Shown here: positions 22,962 through 33,533 of the stretch, piece by piece
Position numbering within the stretch: position 1 is the stretch's first letter
Layout of the letters: each line of letters begins with the position of its first letter
Source of the DNA: Ophiura sarsii
Taxonomy: Eukaryota > Echinodermata > Ophiuroidea > Amphilepidida > Ophiuridae
Direction: 5' to 3'
Assembly (NCBI GenBank): GCA_035610835.1
Contig: CM069450.1
Coordinates: 28,579,503-28,643,502, forward strand
DNA length: 64,000 nucleotides
Position numbers and translations under genes: made by a program
Notes under the pieces: generated by a model
What the model saw: the letters and a program-made list of their open reading frames with translations, nothing else
Database searches by the model: none
Told to the model about the DNA's origin: nothing

Positions 22962-23200
22962 CCAGTATCGTTCGATACTGGTACAAAGTCAGTGTTCCAG
23001 TATCGGACTATATACTGGCAGATATTAAATGTTCGAGTATCGGGCGATACTGGAACACAATTATGTACCAGTATCGTTCAATACTGGGACAAATCTCCTG
23101 GTATTATATGAACCAGTATCGCCCGATATTGGAGCAGTAAAATCGTACTAGTATCGAGCGATACTGGCAATCTTTATGTTCCAGTATTGAACGATACTGG
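22962..23200. repeat. Array of seven 20-bp palindromes CCAGTATCGNNCGATACTGG
   Basis: Units lie at 22,962, 22,997 (22 bp), 23,034, 23,068, 23,113, 23,148 and 23,181, about 33-45 bp apart, each a near-perfect dyad with a 2-bp centre; the spacers differ. Related clusters occur at 37,705-37,895, 39,988-40,032 and 53,502-53,596. Three of the four clusters are bordered by a TGGGA(C/A)CTAAAGTACA-like block, so the array belongs to a dispersed element. Function unknown. Confidence 0.9.
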
Positions 23201-23398
23201 TATGGGACCTAAAGTACAATTTCTCCCATAAGTCCTCTGTAAAATGTATACTGATTATTTTTCTCTCCTAACTTTCATTGGGTTGTCGCTGTCTGAGGAT
23301 ACGTATGAACGTACATATGCATTTGTTACGCAGACACATGAACATTACACGTTTATTACAATATTGCTAAAAATCGATATGGATTGCTGAAACAAATT

Positions 23399-23620
23399 TG
23401 TATGAGAAATTGACATTGTCATAAAACTTAACACTTCTCCTAAATCTAAATTGAAGGGCTGTCATTGAATTACTGTATGAAAAACTGTCACAGATGTGTC
23501 ATAGAACTTTACACTTCTCTTAAATCGCAATTTTAACAACAACAACGATTAGTGTCATTGAAATATTGTATGAGAAGTTGTCATAGTTCTTTAACACTTC
23601 TAAATGGCGATTTAAGTGAC
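23399..23620. repeat. Imperfect tandem repeat, three units of about 85 bp
   Basis: Units starting near 23,399, 23,481 and 23,567 share TGTATGAGAAATTGTCAT..., TAACACTTCT and AAATCGCAATTT-like words. 23,621-23,956 is anonymous. Confidence 0.65.
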
Positions 23621-23956
23621 ACCACATGCTGTCATTGGTGGCACGCATGCCACATACGCTTGTTACAAATCAGATCACAGTCATTATGGCTGATTTTAAA
23701 CGTGTTTTATCATGAGATCCCTCTGGATCGTGACTACGTGTTGGTAACCGCCGTCATATCCATCTGTCAGATATTTGTCATATTTAGGTGATGCGGTATT
23801 TACGTGTTGAAATGATGTTTGTGCATGTTAACAAAATGACTGTGATCTGGGCAAATTTCAGAACACGTTGTGTAGCCATAATTAGTAACTATAACAGGAA
23901 AGTTAGTTTCAATTTAATATATAAAAATATTACCATTATTAGCTTCCTGTCTCTAA

Positions 23957-24446
23957 CGTATATCTATGCAGAGATGGAAATGCTCATACACCTTTCGACT
24001 TCAGGTTAACCTAAGGTTGTATTTACTTTTATTGGAATATAATAATGCAATAAATAAACTTGAGGTTGAAGATAAATTCAATTTAAGAACCTTAGGTTGT
24101 ATATAAAGGGGTCCAAAAAGTAAGTCCACCCTTAAATTTGATTACTTTTGTTTACATAACTTCACACACAATTAGACGTTTCAAAAAATTGACTCGTTCT
24201 TACCTCCCCGACTACCAACCCCTGAGTGTTTGAACATAATTTATCATCAATATTGTTTCCATGGTGGTTTTTTTTGTTGTGAAAATGAATTTGACCTGAG
24301 GTTAGGTAACCTGAGGTTAGATAACCTGAGGTTAGGTAACCTGAGGTTAGGTAACCTGAGGTTATGTAACCTGATGTTAGGTAACCTGAGGTTAGATAAC
24401 CTGAGGTCGAAAATTGTATGAGCATTTCCATCTCTGCATATATATT
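23957..24446. mobile_element. Inverted-repeat element with an internal 15-bp minisatellite
   Basis: The arms at 23,957-24,008 and 24,392-24,446 are inverted copies around TGCAGAGATGGAAATGCTCA. Between them lie about eight tandem copies of CTGAGGTTAGGTAAC (24,292-24,405), and one CAGGTTAACCT-type unit sits in the left arm, so the minisatellite probably grew out of the terminal repeat. The open frames (repeating TSGYL or GNLRL) are artefacts. A half copy of another MITE lies inside at 24,102-24,196. Confidence 0.8.
24102..24196. mobile_element. AAAGGGGTNA-family MITE, half copy
   Basis: It begins TATAAAGGGGTCCAAAAAGT and continues with ATTACTTTTGTTTACATAAC and ACACACAATTAGACGTTTC, then breaks off. 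The matching right end is absent. Confidence 0.8.
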
Positions 24447-25709
24447 GAGGTACACATGTAGAACATTTATTTTCTATATAACAAACAACAACAGAAGAAG
24501 TTAACTATTTGATAAAGCAATGGAGCAATGGGACCATGCATGTTTTCATCACATTATAAGATCAGTCAAACACTTTACGGTCATGACGAAAGATTGGAAT
24601 ATCAATCATGGTTTCAAACATGTCGTATCAGCGTTCGTGTTCGTGACACCGCGTACAATCAGGAAATTATGATGCTATATAAACGAATGTTATCTGTCAT
24701 ATTTAAGAATCAACGTAGAAAAGATATGAAATAATATATACCGGTAAGAAAAGGTTGCTATAATTGCATCAACAAACACGTTCGCTTGGTAAGACGGGTT
24801 ACAAACGGTCACAAGTTTGTTATAGTGCAATGACTAGTACGATATTTTGTTGGGATTGACACAGCAGTTTCGTACAATTTATTTTTCCCGAATACGGTTA
24901 TCCATCAATGATTAATGTGTAGGTTTTTTGACGTGTTTTTAAAGCGCGAATTTAATTAAGTCTAAATTAGGATGATAAATCTATTCCATTCCTAAATAAA
25001 ACTTAAAACTTAAAGTCAAAACATAACACCTATAATTTGGTATTATGATATACATATACTTTTTTGCTACTACATGAGAAAAAGGTCGTTGCTGCTCGGT
25101 CACCGACACACGACAAGGTAACGATCAGTCTGCTCCGGAACGGGAGTGCGTTCGGCTTGGGGGCGTGCTATTTAGTGACGCACTGCCGTCAATTTTTACA
25201 CATGCGATGCATTAAGTGACGGGAGACCATCTTCAGCTGAGTGACGAATATGTTTGAAATTTCAAAAGAGGGCGGGCAACGGTACCACGGGAAACAACCA
25301 TCCATCCATCATAGATTAAAAATAAATCCCGTTTTGCCGATTTTCATTCATAAAATAAGTCATAATTATCAAAACGCCAAGCCAAGCGTATCCAGGTCTC
25401 CAAAGAACCCCTCGGTGACGCAGGGGGAACTGGCTGGGACGTGAGAGGGTCGTGAGAGGGTCTCCACTCTGGCGATTGCACGGAGTCCGATCACTTGGAT
25501 CAATACGTTTAACAGGTGTTTGGTATTGTACTAGGGAGATGATTTGAATCTAATAACCTTAGTGCAATTGCTCTATACTCTCCGCGCAGACGCAACGAAT
25601 GTTGTGCAAACGTATTCAGAACGTACTATAGTAAATTCATCGAAGAGCGATCTTTGGTGCTTGGGTGGGCAGGGGTGATGAGCAAAATAAGATGTACTGT
25701 CTTCTGACA
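24447..25709. other. Mostly anonymous; small dispersed repeat at 25,120-25,220
   Basis: A 68-codon frame at 24,528-24,734 has no recognised motif. 25,120-25,220 (ATCAGTCTGCTC and TGACGCACTGCCGTCAAT plus TTTACACATGCGATGCAT) recurs inverted at about 60,200-60,270. No gene is assigned. Confidence 0.5.
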
Positions 25710-26584
25710 TATAAAGGGGTCAAAAAAAGTAAGTCCCCCCTAAAATTAGATTACTTTTGTTTAAATAACTTCACACACAATTAGACGTTTTGAAAAATTG
25801 AAACGATTATCAAAAGAGAAAACGTTTGGCTACCAATAGAAAGTTTTACATTTTCGATATCATGTTTACTTTTCCCAAAACAGTCACATTTCCTCAAAAT
25901 GATGTTTTCAGAAAAAGTAGCACTTACTTGTATTGGATTTTGGCAAAATTCATGTTAACGGAAACATCATTTTGGGGATATTTGACTTTTTTGGGAAAAG
26001 TAAACATGATATTGAAAATGGGAAACTTTGTACGGATAGCTAAGCGTCTTCCCTTTTCAGAAACGTTTCAATTTCTCAAAACGTCTAATTGTGTGGGGGT
26101 GTTACCCAAACAAATTTGTATAGGATTTTGAAAATTGCCACTATTTCTGAGAACATCGTTTTGGGAAAAAGAGACAATTTTGGGAAAAGTAAACATGATA
26201 TTGAACAGGAGAAACTTTCTGTGAGACGCCACGCACTTTTTCTTTTCACAAGTTTTTACATTTTTCAAAACGATTAATCCTGTGCGGAGTTATGCAAACA
26301 AACTTGGTCTAATTTTCGGACAAAAAAATCACGAGAGAGAGTTTTTAAATTGACTGGTATGGACCAAGTGCCACTTTTTCTGAAAAACATCATTTTGGGG
26401 AAATGTGACTGTCTTGGGAAAAGTAAACATGATATCGAAAATGTAAAACATTCTATTGGTAGCCAAGCGTTTTTTCTTTTCATAATCGTTTCAACTTTTC
26501 GAAACACCTAATTGTGTTTGAAGTTACATAAACAAAAGTAATCTAATTTTAGGGGGGGGGCTTACTTTTTTTGACCCCTTTATA
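25710..26584. mobile_element. AAAGGGGTNA-family MITE, full copy with internal repeats
   Basis: The termini TATAAAGGGGTCAAAAAAAG and the mirrored TTTTTGACCCCTTTATA enclose arms with ATTACTTTTGTTTA and ACACAATTAGACG. The interior has several degenerate units of about 200-250 bp built on TTTGGGGAAATGTGACTGT and GGGAAAAGTAAACATGATAT in both orientations. Short overlapping frames rich in FTFPKT come from these units and are not genes. Confidence 0.88.
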
Positions 26585-27894
26585 TGCTAGTTGTCAAACG
26601 ATGCCATTTTATTCCAACCTGCGGTCGAACCTCATCTATAATGTGAATTGAAACAATTAAGCTGCTTTATGCAATATACACAACACAATTAACACATGCA
26701 CACCATGCTCATCACACACATGCACGTAGCAGCTACATGTACGAGTGTATACATTCAAAGAGAGATAAATATCGAACAATTTGCGCATTATTTGAATTCA
26801 AAGGCTTTGAAATCGTCACCTGTGATTTCGGTATATGAATATAACCACAAAGCTGAAAACGATTGAAAGTGGTGAACTTAGAAGATTTACCACAACGCAT
26901 GAGGCCACAATTATTTTTTATAAAAAGTAAAACCTTTCCAAATATTCCTCAAACTCAGCAATAATGGACATACATGTATAATACAATGTAGCGTTGAAAG
27001 CGAAATACCAACATCAAGAAGTTTAATTAACGGCTGAAATGCAGGAATGGTTGACAAAACATAACCTTTCTTACTTATTATCCAAAACATTTTTGCAATT
27101 CTATCAAGTTTTTGCGTTTATTCCTTTTATTTTTCGTGTAGGCCTAACTTACCATATAGGCATTTAATCGCTACCGAAAACACGGAAAAACTGTACCTAG
27201 AGTAATTCATGTGCGTGCTTTTAAGAACGACGCATTACCCACCTATATAATAAGTCTACAACTAAAATGCTCATTTAGTGAATATTTCATGCTTACTTTA
27301 TTCATTATGTCCCCATATCAACCGTACTGGTTGGCGACTGATGATTTGAGGCACTATCAGCCCAATGAAACCATGGTATCGCCCTTTGCTATAAGATTTT
27401 ATCTGTAAAACGTGAATAACATTTCATGCTGAAATGATCATATATTACTCTAGTTTTATTGGTTTAACTATCAAGTTGAAACACCGATTTCTACCAATTA
27501 ATTAGAGTTTAGGCCTACATGTTTACGGAATAAATCTATTTTACTATAGCACTCCATTCTATCAACCAATAAACCCAAAAGTATCATCACTATACTCTAT
27601 ACGGTAACATCTCACTATTTCATTCTAGCTCGCCGTATCCCCTAATCATGCTTTGCTCAATGTGTATTTGCGTCTGCATGTTGCAGTGTTTGTAATTACT
27701 TGGCTGACTTTTGTCGTCTTGTAGCTGTATTCCTGAACAGTCCCTTTTATTATACGTCGCCAGAAATAACAACATTATATTTGACAAACAGACTGGCAAA
27801 ATGGTATTTCTGAATATGGAGAACTTGTATTGGTAAATTATCACATCATTAATATTTAAAATAATATCATGGTACAACCTAGATTCTAATGACA
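26585..27894. other. No recognisable feature
   Basis: AT-rich DNA without conserved frames, RNA genes or clear repeats. Frames at 27,211-27,408 and 27,620-27,910 show no family motifs. Confidence 0.5.
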
Positions 27895-28052
27895 AGTGTT
27901 GTGTTAACATAATAATTTTCTTTTATAGCTATTTTTCATTCAAACTGATTCCATCGATATTTCCGTCAGAAAATAACCTCCTCTCCCAGTCAATGGAACG
28001 GCTTGGTGACGTCATTGGAAGATCGGTCTCTGATGGATCGACTATAGTAACG
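27895..28052. repeat. Dispersed repeat, inverted partner of 61,690-61,985
   Basis: It shares AATGGAACGGCTTGGTGACG/CGTCACCCAACCGTTCCATT, GACGTCATTGGAAGATCGG and ATCGATATTTCCGTCAG-type words with the later copy in inverse orientation. The 61.7-kb copy has about 125 bp extra in the middle. Confidence 0.75.
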
Positions 28053-28169
28053 CAGACAGCGACCTAGACGCACTAAGAACGTGTACAGCATAGTGGAAGC
28101 GCAGTGAGAGCCCACGAGACTTTACAGTAGAAACAAAATGGGTCGTAATAAGAGCGCCGTGAAATGTGA

Positions 28170-28450
28170 TACGTAGGATACTTGGGAGCGTTTTAAAAGC
28201 TAAATAACCTCGTTTTAAAACATTGACAATTTTGTTCAGTTTCCGGGCTTTCCTGCGTGTTATATAGGGACCCTCTCCAGCTCTAGCCAGTGTCCACTGC
28301 GTCCCAAAACGGTTCCAAGAGACCTTAATGTGTTTGCTTGGCGCTTTCATACTTCATTCAGCGCAACGTAAGTTTGAAGCCTGATCGCCGTCGGTGTGAC
28401 AGTCCTTTAAGCACGCAAGAAAACGCAAGACGAACTGAAGAAGTGCGCGT
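28170..28450. repeat. Dispersed repeat (relatives at 29,085-29,230 and 40,310-40,700)
   Basis: The CCTTAATGTGTTTGCTTGGC, CTTTCATACTTCATTCAG and GCACGCAAGAAAA segments recur at 29,085-29,230. TCCTGCGTGTTAT, AATTGACAATTT and TAGCCAGTGTCCA segments recur at 40,440-40,660. Segment order and orientation differ between copies. No protein motif is recognised. Confidence 0.6.
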
Positions 28451-29548
28451 TATGGTCCAAAACTAACGTTACCACACATTGCGCGATAGTGGTGGTCCCG
28501 CTATTTAATGTACGCCGTGTTAGGTTGTCTCACATAAATGTTCTTACATAACTGAAGTTACAAGTATTGTGAATTACAAGTGTAGATTGGTTATTACATT
28601 TACATGTAGATGACAGTTTCAAATTGGTCATTCAATCGATGAATTCACTTGAAACAATACCAAACTATCATAACATATGAACTCACGATGGTTCTTGTAA
28701 TTGCAAGGTCAAAGTATATGTAATCGAATCAATGGCAATGATATATTCTGTTTTGGCTTGCAACTTCAGCGTGACTAAAATGTTCATGCATTGTAACTGC
28801 TCTTGACCTTGATGTTATGCATTGAATTATGCAATTGTTGTTGTCGATATGAAGCGTATCTGTTACTTCATCTTCTAAAATAATGAAATAAATCGACTGA
28901 ACAAATTTGAAGACCAAAACATTCCTAATTATGAACACTTATAAATAAAAGTACCGTCCGCATTATTACCAGACAATTATAGCACGGGTACGGTCTAAAA
29001 CGATACCTTTATTCTCTATCTAAATATTCACACAAGCATGACAAAAGAGATTAACATTGCACACATAAATAGTCAGATGATATTTCAAAAAGACCTTAAT
29101 GCGTTTGCTTGGCGCCCTTTCATACTTCATTCAGTGAAACGCAAGCTTGAGGCCTCATCACCGTGTGGCAGCCCTATAGGCACGCAAGAAAAGCGCAGTA
29201 GACGCACTAAAGAAGTGCGCAGTAGAGACATTTCGCATTTCAAAGACTGGTGTACAGCCTTTTCACATAAACCATGTTGTACAGACACATTTAATCAATA
29301 TAAGTTATGAGTTCATTACTTCGTCTGCTTAAAAAATCACATTTTATTTGTCATGGTACCTGTTACTGCCTATTCCAGATTTGAAGAATACAAATATTTT
29401 AACATTTTGACAATTGAAACGATGATACATAATATCTTAACAAAATAAAATAAAATGTGTGTACATGTCTTTTGAATGATTTAAAAGGTGGTAATCTTAC
29501 AAAAGCTGTCATATTTAGCTATTTGTTTCATTTTAAGAAGATGAAGTA

Positions 29549-30145
29549 CGAGGGGTATCAAAAAGATTTTGAAATCACCCAGAAGTGAAGGAGCTATATC
29601 GATGAAATTTTGTCAGTGTCATCACTGGTCTAAACACATTATGGTGCAAAAATGGTCTCATAAGTATGTTTACTTTTTATACAGGTGGCGCTAAATACCA
29701 AAGACATATCAATCAATGACACGTCTTCCAACGGTGATGTGTACATGGTAAATTATAATGGTTCTATAACTGATTATCTTGGGACGCCTTCCAGAAGAAC
29801 TTTAGGGTTAGAATTTCTTTTCAATGTTGTCATTTCTCACCCGTGGGTTTCAATTTATCTCTATAAATGACAACATTTCTAAGCCTCATACTCCTCTGGA
29901 AGGCATTCCACAAGGATCAGTTTTTGGACCATTATCATTTACCATGTACACAGCACCGTTGGGAGACGTCATTGATTTACATGGCCTTGGCATCTAGCGC
30001 CACCTGTACAAAAGTAAACATACTTATGAGACCATTGTTGCACCATTGTTGCACCATAATTTGTTTAAGGACCAGTGATTACATTGACAAGATCGATATA
30101 GCTCTTTCACTTCTGGGTGATTTCAAAAACTTTTTGATACCCTCG
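29549..30145. mobile_element. Tc1/mariner-type MITE carrying a LINE fragment
   Basis: TA target sites lie at 29,547-29,548 and 30,146-30,147. The ends are CGAGGGGTATCAAAAAG and CTTTTTGATACCCTCG. The arms are about 150 bp each (29,549-29,698 and 29,992-30,145), containing TTTTGAAATCACCCAGAAGT, ATGGTCTCATAAGTATGTTT and GGTGGCGCTA. The interior between them is not self-complementary and contains reverse-transcriptase coding sequence. Confidence 0.88.
29839..29997 (+). pseudogene. Reverse-transcriptase core fragment inside the MITE
   Basis: The frame reads ...QFISINDNISKPHTPLEGIP, then QGSVFGPLSFTMYTAPLGDV, then IDLHGL and a TAG stop at the boundary with the MITE arm. (G)IPQGSVFGPLSF is the conserved RT motif before the catalytic (F/Y)xDD box of LINE reverse transcriptases (Jockey/CR1/L2-like). 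The xDD box itself is missing because the fragment ends at the right arm. The upstream frame is interrupted near 29,809 by TAG. Only about 50 codons survive, so this is a captured, non-functional piece. Confidence 0.85.
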
Positions 30146-30147
30146 TA

Positions 30148-31087
30148 AAACAGACACGCTCTATAAAAACAGTAACATTTTAAAGATCGAATGGCAGTTG
30201 CAATACACACACAATATTAAACCTGTATTCAATTCACTTATGTCCTGATAATTGCCTCCTGTTGTTTCCAAAAAAGCTAGATCCTCATTTTTTTTTTTTT
30301 ATAGTATTTTTATTATAAATGTTATTATCCGTATTCTTATAATTCTCATACTCGTTTACATTTTCCTTATCATTGTTTTTCTCGTCTAATTTTTATCAAG
30401 AATATAAAGTTTAAGATAATATATTTCAACACAGAAGAACAAAACAACACCGACAATTTATCCACCCATGTCTTTTTTTAAACAAGTGCAGATTTATTTA
30501 CTAATACGACTGCCAATACAGGTATAGACTTGCCATGAAAATTATTATTTGAATGATTTAAGGAAACGCATCCATACATCCACGTGGATTAATTAAGAAG
30601 GGTGAACCACCAGCTATTCTATTTCAATAGTAAGAAACACCACTATATATATTGTGTTGCGCTCATCCAGCAAACTCGATACCTGTCATGTAATATTCGT
30701 TCAACCTAATGTGAATAATTAGACCGTATGCATCAACATGACACGAGACAGAAGCTTGGTATGCATGCAGTTACCAGTAGTTAAAGCATGGAAGTATGGT
30801 TAAAGGTAGATGTTCTGATTGCTGGCCCGATTTTCAACTTGATCTTTTCTATTTTACATGAAAGGTCATCCTTACAATTATCACATTCCAAAGATTGAGT
30901 TGCATAACGCTAATGGTTCTTATTTTAAAAGCACAAGGTAACAAGAAATTTGCCCATTGAATAGTACACAAATTGGCGGATGGTTAACCTCCTTTGGCAG
31001 TATTTCACCACATTTTAGCCTATAATCTCTAAATGGAACATTTCTGGCCCCAAAGATATTACAGAAATAATGAGCAAAATATGGTGA
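30148..31087. other. No recognisable gene
   Basis: Anonymous AT-rich DNA. A small hairpin with 12-bp arms (TAAGAAATACTA, 31,088-31,116) lies at the right edge. Confidence 0.5.
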
Positions 31088-31120
31088 TAAGAAATACTAT
31101 AATATAGTATTTCTTAAAGA

Positions 31121-31350
31121 ATATAACACAACCTTCCTTGCGCCTTTGATCTGTCTGCTTCACTAATGCAGCCATCGAGAGTACTACAATAGTTCTATTG
31201 TTAACGCCAGATAAGTAGAGAGGTTTCTAGTTAATCACCGATCTTTTTCCGATGCTTTTAACAATAGAACGAAATACCGTTGGAAAAGCGCTTTTAAATC
31301 GCTAGAAAAATGCTTTAAAAGCACTGAGAGTTTGGATATGGACCCTAACA
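31121..31350. repeat. Dispersed repeat, inverted partner of 53,936-54,160
   Basis: Well-conserved inverted copy. It shares AGAGGTTTCTAGTTAATCAC, ATCTTTTTCCGATGCTTTTA, ACGAAATACCGTTGGAAAAG and AGTTTGGATATGGACCCT. No coding motif. Confidence 0.88.
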
Positions 31351-31374
31351 AATGTTGTCTTATTATTATAGGTG

Positions 31375-31440
31375 TTCCAGACCTGTTCGCTCTTTGCACG
31401 GATCCGCCATTTGCGAGGAGAGCCTCGAACTGGAATCAGA
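31375..31440. repeat. Short repeat shared with 40,318-40,366
   Basis: TCGCTCTTTGCACGGATCCG and CCATTTGCGAGGAGAGCCTC recur almost unchanged at 40,322-40,366. It could be an exon-like relic (an AG precedes it), but no protein is recognised. Confidence 0.55.
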
Positions 31441-31549
31441 TTGAAAGCCGTTTTATGACACCGATGGACCGATTAATGACAAACGCGTAGAAATCAATCA
31501 AGGGTAAATGTACTTATACTAAAAAAATGATTCCCTGCTGGACGATGCA

Positions 31550-32563
31550 TACACAGAGAAAACGATGTACAAAATATCGCTGTTCAATTTCGGTTGTACA
31601 CTTTTTCAAACAACAGATGTGTAAAAGTTATACATCGTTGTTTAAAGAAGACAACGTTTTTTTAAACAGGTGTTGTTTACAGTATAAAGAACGCTGTTCA
31701 CATCAATACAAAGTGATCTTGAACAACGTTGTTTACTTGTGACGTCACAAGTCACGTGTCACAATGATTCGTTCGCGATATGCTGCAAATTAATGGCCGC
31801 CGTATTTCGTTCGGTAAACAAATTTCGATTTTAAATCATAATTTTAAAGATTTTGCTGACAAGATGGGGAAATACAATCAAGAAAATAATGAAATATGAT
31901 GACCAAAGAACCGATATCGTTTGATGATAGACGGCGAAGATGGATATTTTTTGCAAAAATATAATTTTAATTTCGCGATTTTGCTCCACAGACAGAAGGC
32001 ATCCGAATTCGACAGTTCTGCCGTTCTGTCTGTGTACTTCAACACAAGAAATTCAAGTCTTCAAATCGTGCTGGAATTTTAAACAACTACCAGTAAACAA
32101 CCCTGTTTTTTTAACAACCATCATTTAAACATTCCTGCAGTTTTAAACAACCACCATTAAACAACCCTGGTTATTTAAACAGGCCAATTTCATCCATGAG
32201 GATTGAACAACTTTCTTTGAACAACCCAAGATGATTGAACAACTTTCTTTGAACAACCCAAGATGATTGAACAACTTTCTTTGAACAACCCAAGATGATT
32301 GAACAACTTTCTTTGAACAACCCATGAGGATTGAACAACTTTCTTTAAACAACCCTTGAAAATTGAACAACAATTTTTAAACAACACCAATGTGTAAAAT
32401 CTGATTTTAAACATGTTGTTTAAAAAGTTAAACAACTAGGTGTTTAAAACTTTAAACAACCCCAGATGTTTAATATTTTGAGCAACAAGTTGCTCAGCTC
32501 ACCCGTCAAACAGCAGTTGTTCAATTTTTTAAACATGTTGTTCACTTTTTTTTTTACTGTGTA
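31550..32563. mobile_element. AAACAAC-rich inverted-repeat element with 32-bp minisatellite
   Basis: The ends TACACAGAGAAAACG and CACTTTTTTTTTTACTGTGTA are roughly inverted. Both halves are filled with TTGTTTAAA/TTTAAACAA words, so most of the element can fold. Within it, 32,201-32,360 is five tandem 32-bp units starting GATTGAACAACTTTCTTTGA. Frames there (repeating KKVVQSS or ESCSI) are artefacts. Confidence 0.7.
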
Positions 32564-32931
32564 CTACGAATGGACGCACCTCACCCCCTCAAAACGTATA
32601 CCCTGGATCCCCGGCCTAACTTAGGTGCAGGAACAGGGTTCTCAATTGCCGGTCGTAACAGTAAGTTCAACACATTGCATTGTCGCTCTGTTATCGGTGA
32701 ATACTTTTATTCAAAAATTATATCAACTTCTTTTGCCCATTCGAACACTAATCGCACCGATTTTGGTTTCATATTTTGACCAAAATGTACTAATTGTCGA
32801 GGATATAAAATAATGACTGAATTAATAAATAAATAAACTTATTATGGTTTCATTAATTAAAAACTGCTAAAGCCAAAGTTTCAACATTAATGTGAATGGA
32901 AGGGTAGAGGAACAAAAAATAGAGCATATCG

Positions 32932-33000
32932 TGCCGTGCGTGGGGATCGAACCGGGGTTCTGTGATTCACAATCGAAGGACAAGGCATCCAAGCCACGAA
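32932..33000 (-). mobile_element. tRNA-like sequence (SINE head or tRNA pseudogene)
   Basis: On the minus strand, CGTGGCTTGGATGCCTTG is a degenerate D-arm, TTGTGAA resembles a His anticodon loop, and GGTTCGATCCCC is a good B box followed by CACGCACGG. The anticodon stem does not pair well, so it is not a functional tRNA. The flanks do not reveal a full SINE. Confidence 0.55.
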
Positions 33001-33090
33001 AGGATTTGTGTTAAAAGATGTGTTATAATTGTATATACCATTGAACTACTTGTTTCCATCGGATGCCTTATATTGTCATTAAAATTGAGC

Positions 33091-33533
33091 TTTTTGGTGC
33101 AATATGTGCCCCTCGCCTGTTTGTAATGTCACGATAGTCCTTATTTTTGAAAAAGCGGTAAACAACTTCGAAATTGTTGGCCACATAAAAGGCGTCATTT
33201 TGTCCGGAACATGGGCCGACTCAACGTGATTCTTTATTTACACTTACCTATGACCTAGCGAGTGACGACACATTTTAAATATTACGGAGGACCATTCACG
33301 TCAGAATTTTTCAGTAAAGTATAGGTTAACACTCAGCATATGCGACAGTTATTTTTGTAAGGGGACGATGCTGATTAATGTGGATATTTACCTCGCTGAT
33401 TACTATTCTGGTGTTACTCGCCAGTTATGCTCTCAAAATTACATCGTTAGTAAGTTACGCTACAGTTAGGGTATAACTACTAAGGAAGTAGCTTACCTCC
33501 CTATTAAGTTACGCCAGTTTGGTGCACTCGGCC
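33091..33533 (-). mobile_element. Partial copy of the 62,308-63,845 transposon
   Basis: Inverted relative to 62,308-62,745 and similar along its whole length (GGTGCACTCGGCC end, AAGCTACCTCCCTA-type block, ATTAATGTGGATATTTACCT, GGCCGACTCAACGTGAT, TAAGGACTATCATGACAT-type block). The other terminus is missing. Confidence 0.88.

Larger units (their letters stand above)
21040..23300. repeat. Long dispersed repeat, copy 2 (pairs with 440-2,150)
   Basis: It is colinear with copy 1 but longer, because it has acquired a LINE 3' end, a hairpin, a GC-rich MITE and the palindrome array, none of which are in copy 1. Conversely it preserves the empty site of the MITE at 578-798. Shared blocks are detailed under copy 1. 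Confidence 0.75.

Noticed and set aside
22962..23200. Regular palindromes about 35 bp apart, resembling a CRISPR array
   Set aside because: The genome is eukaryotic, the repeats are full dyads with variable centres, spacers are AT-rich and irregular, and no cas genes are present.
24162..24455. Repeating TSGYL / GNLRL frames that look like a repeat protein
   Set aside because: A 15-bp unit keeps any frame open; both strands are open, and the unit is a minisatellite inside an inverted-repeat element.
25826..26507. Overlapping frames with FTFPKT-like repeats on both strands
   Set aside because: Explained by internal repeated units of the MITE at 25,710-26,584.
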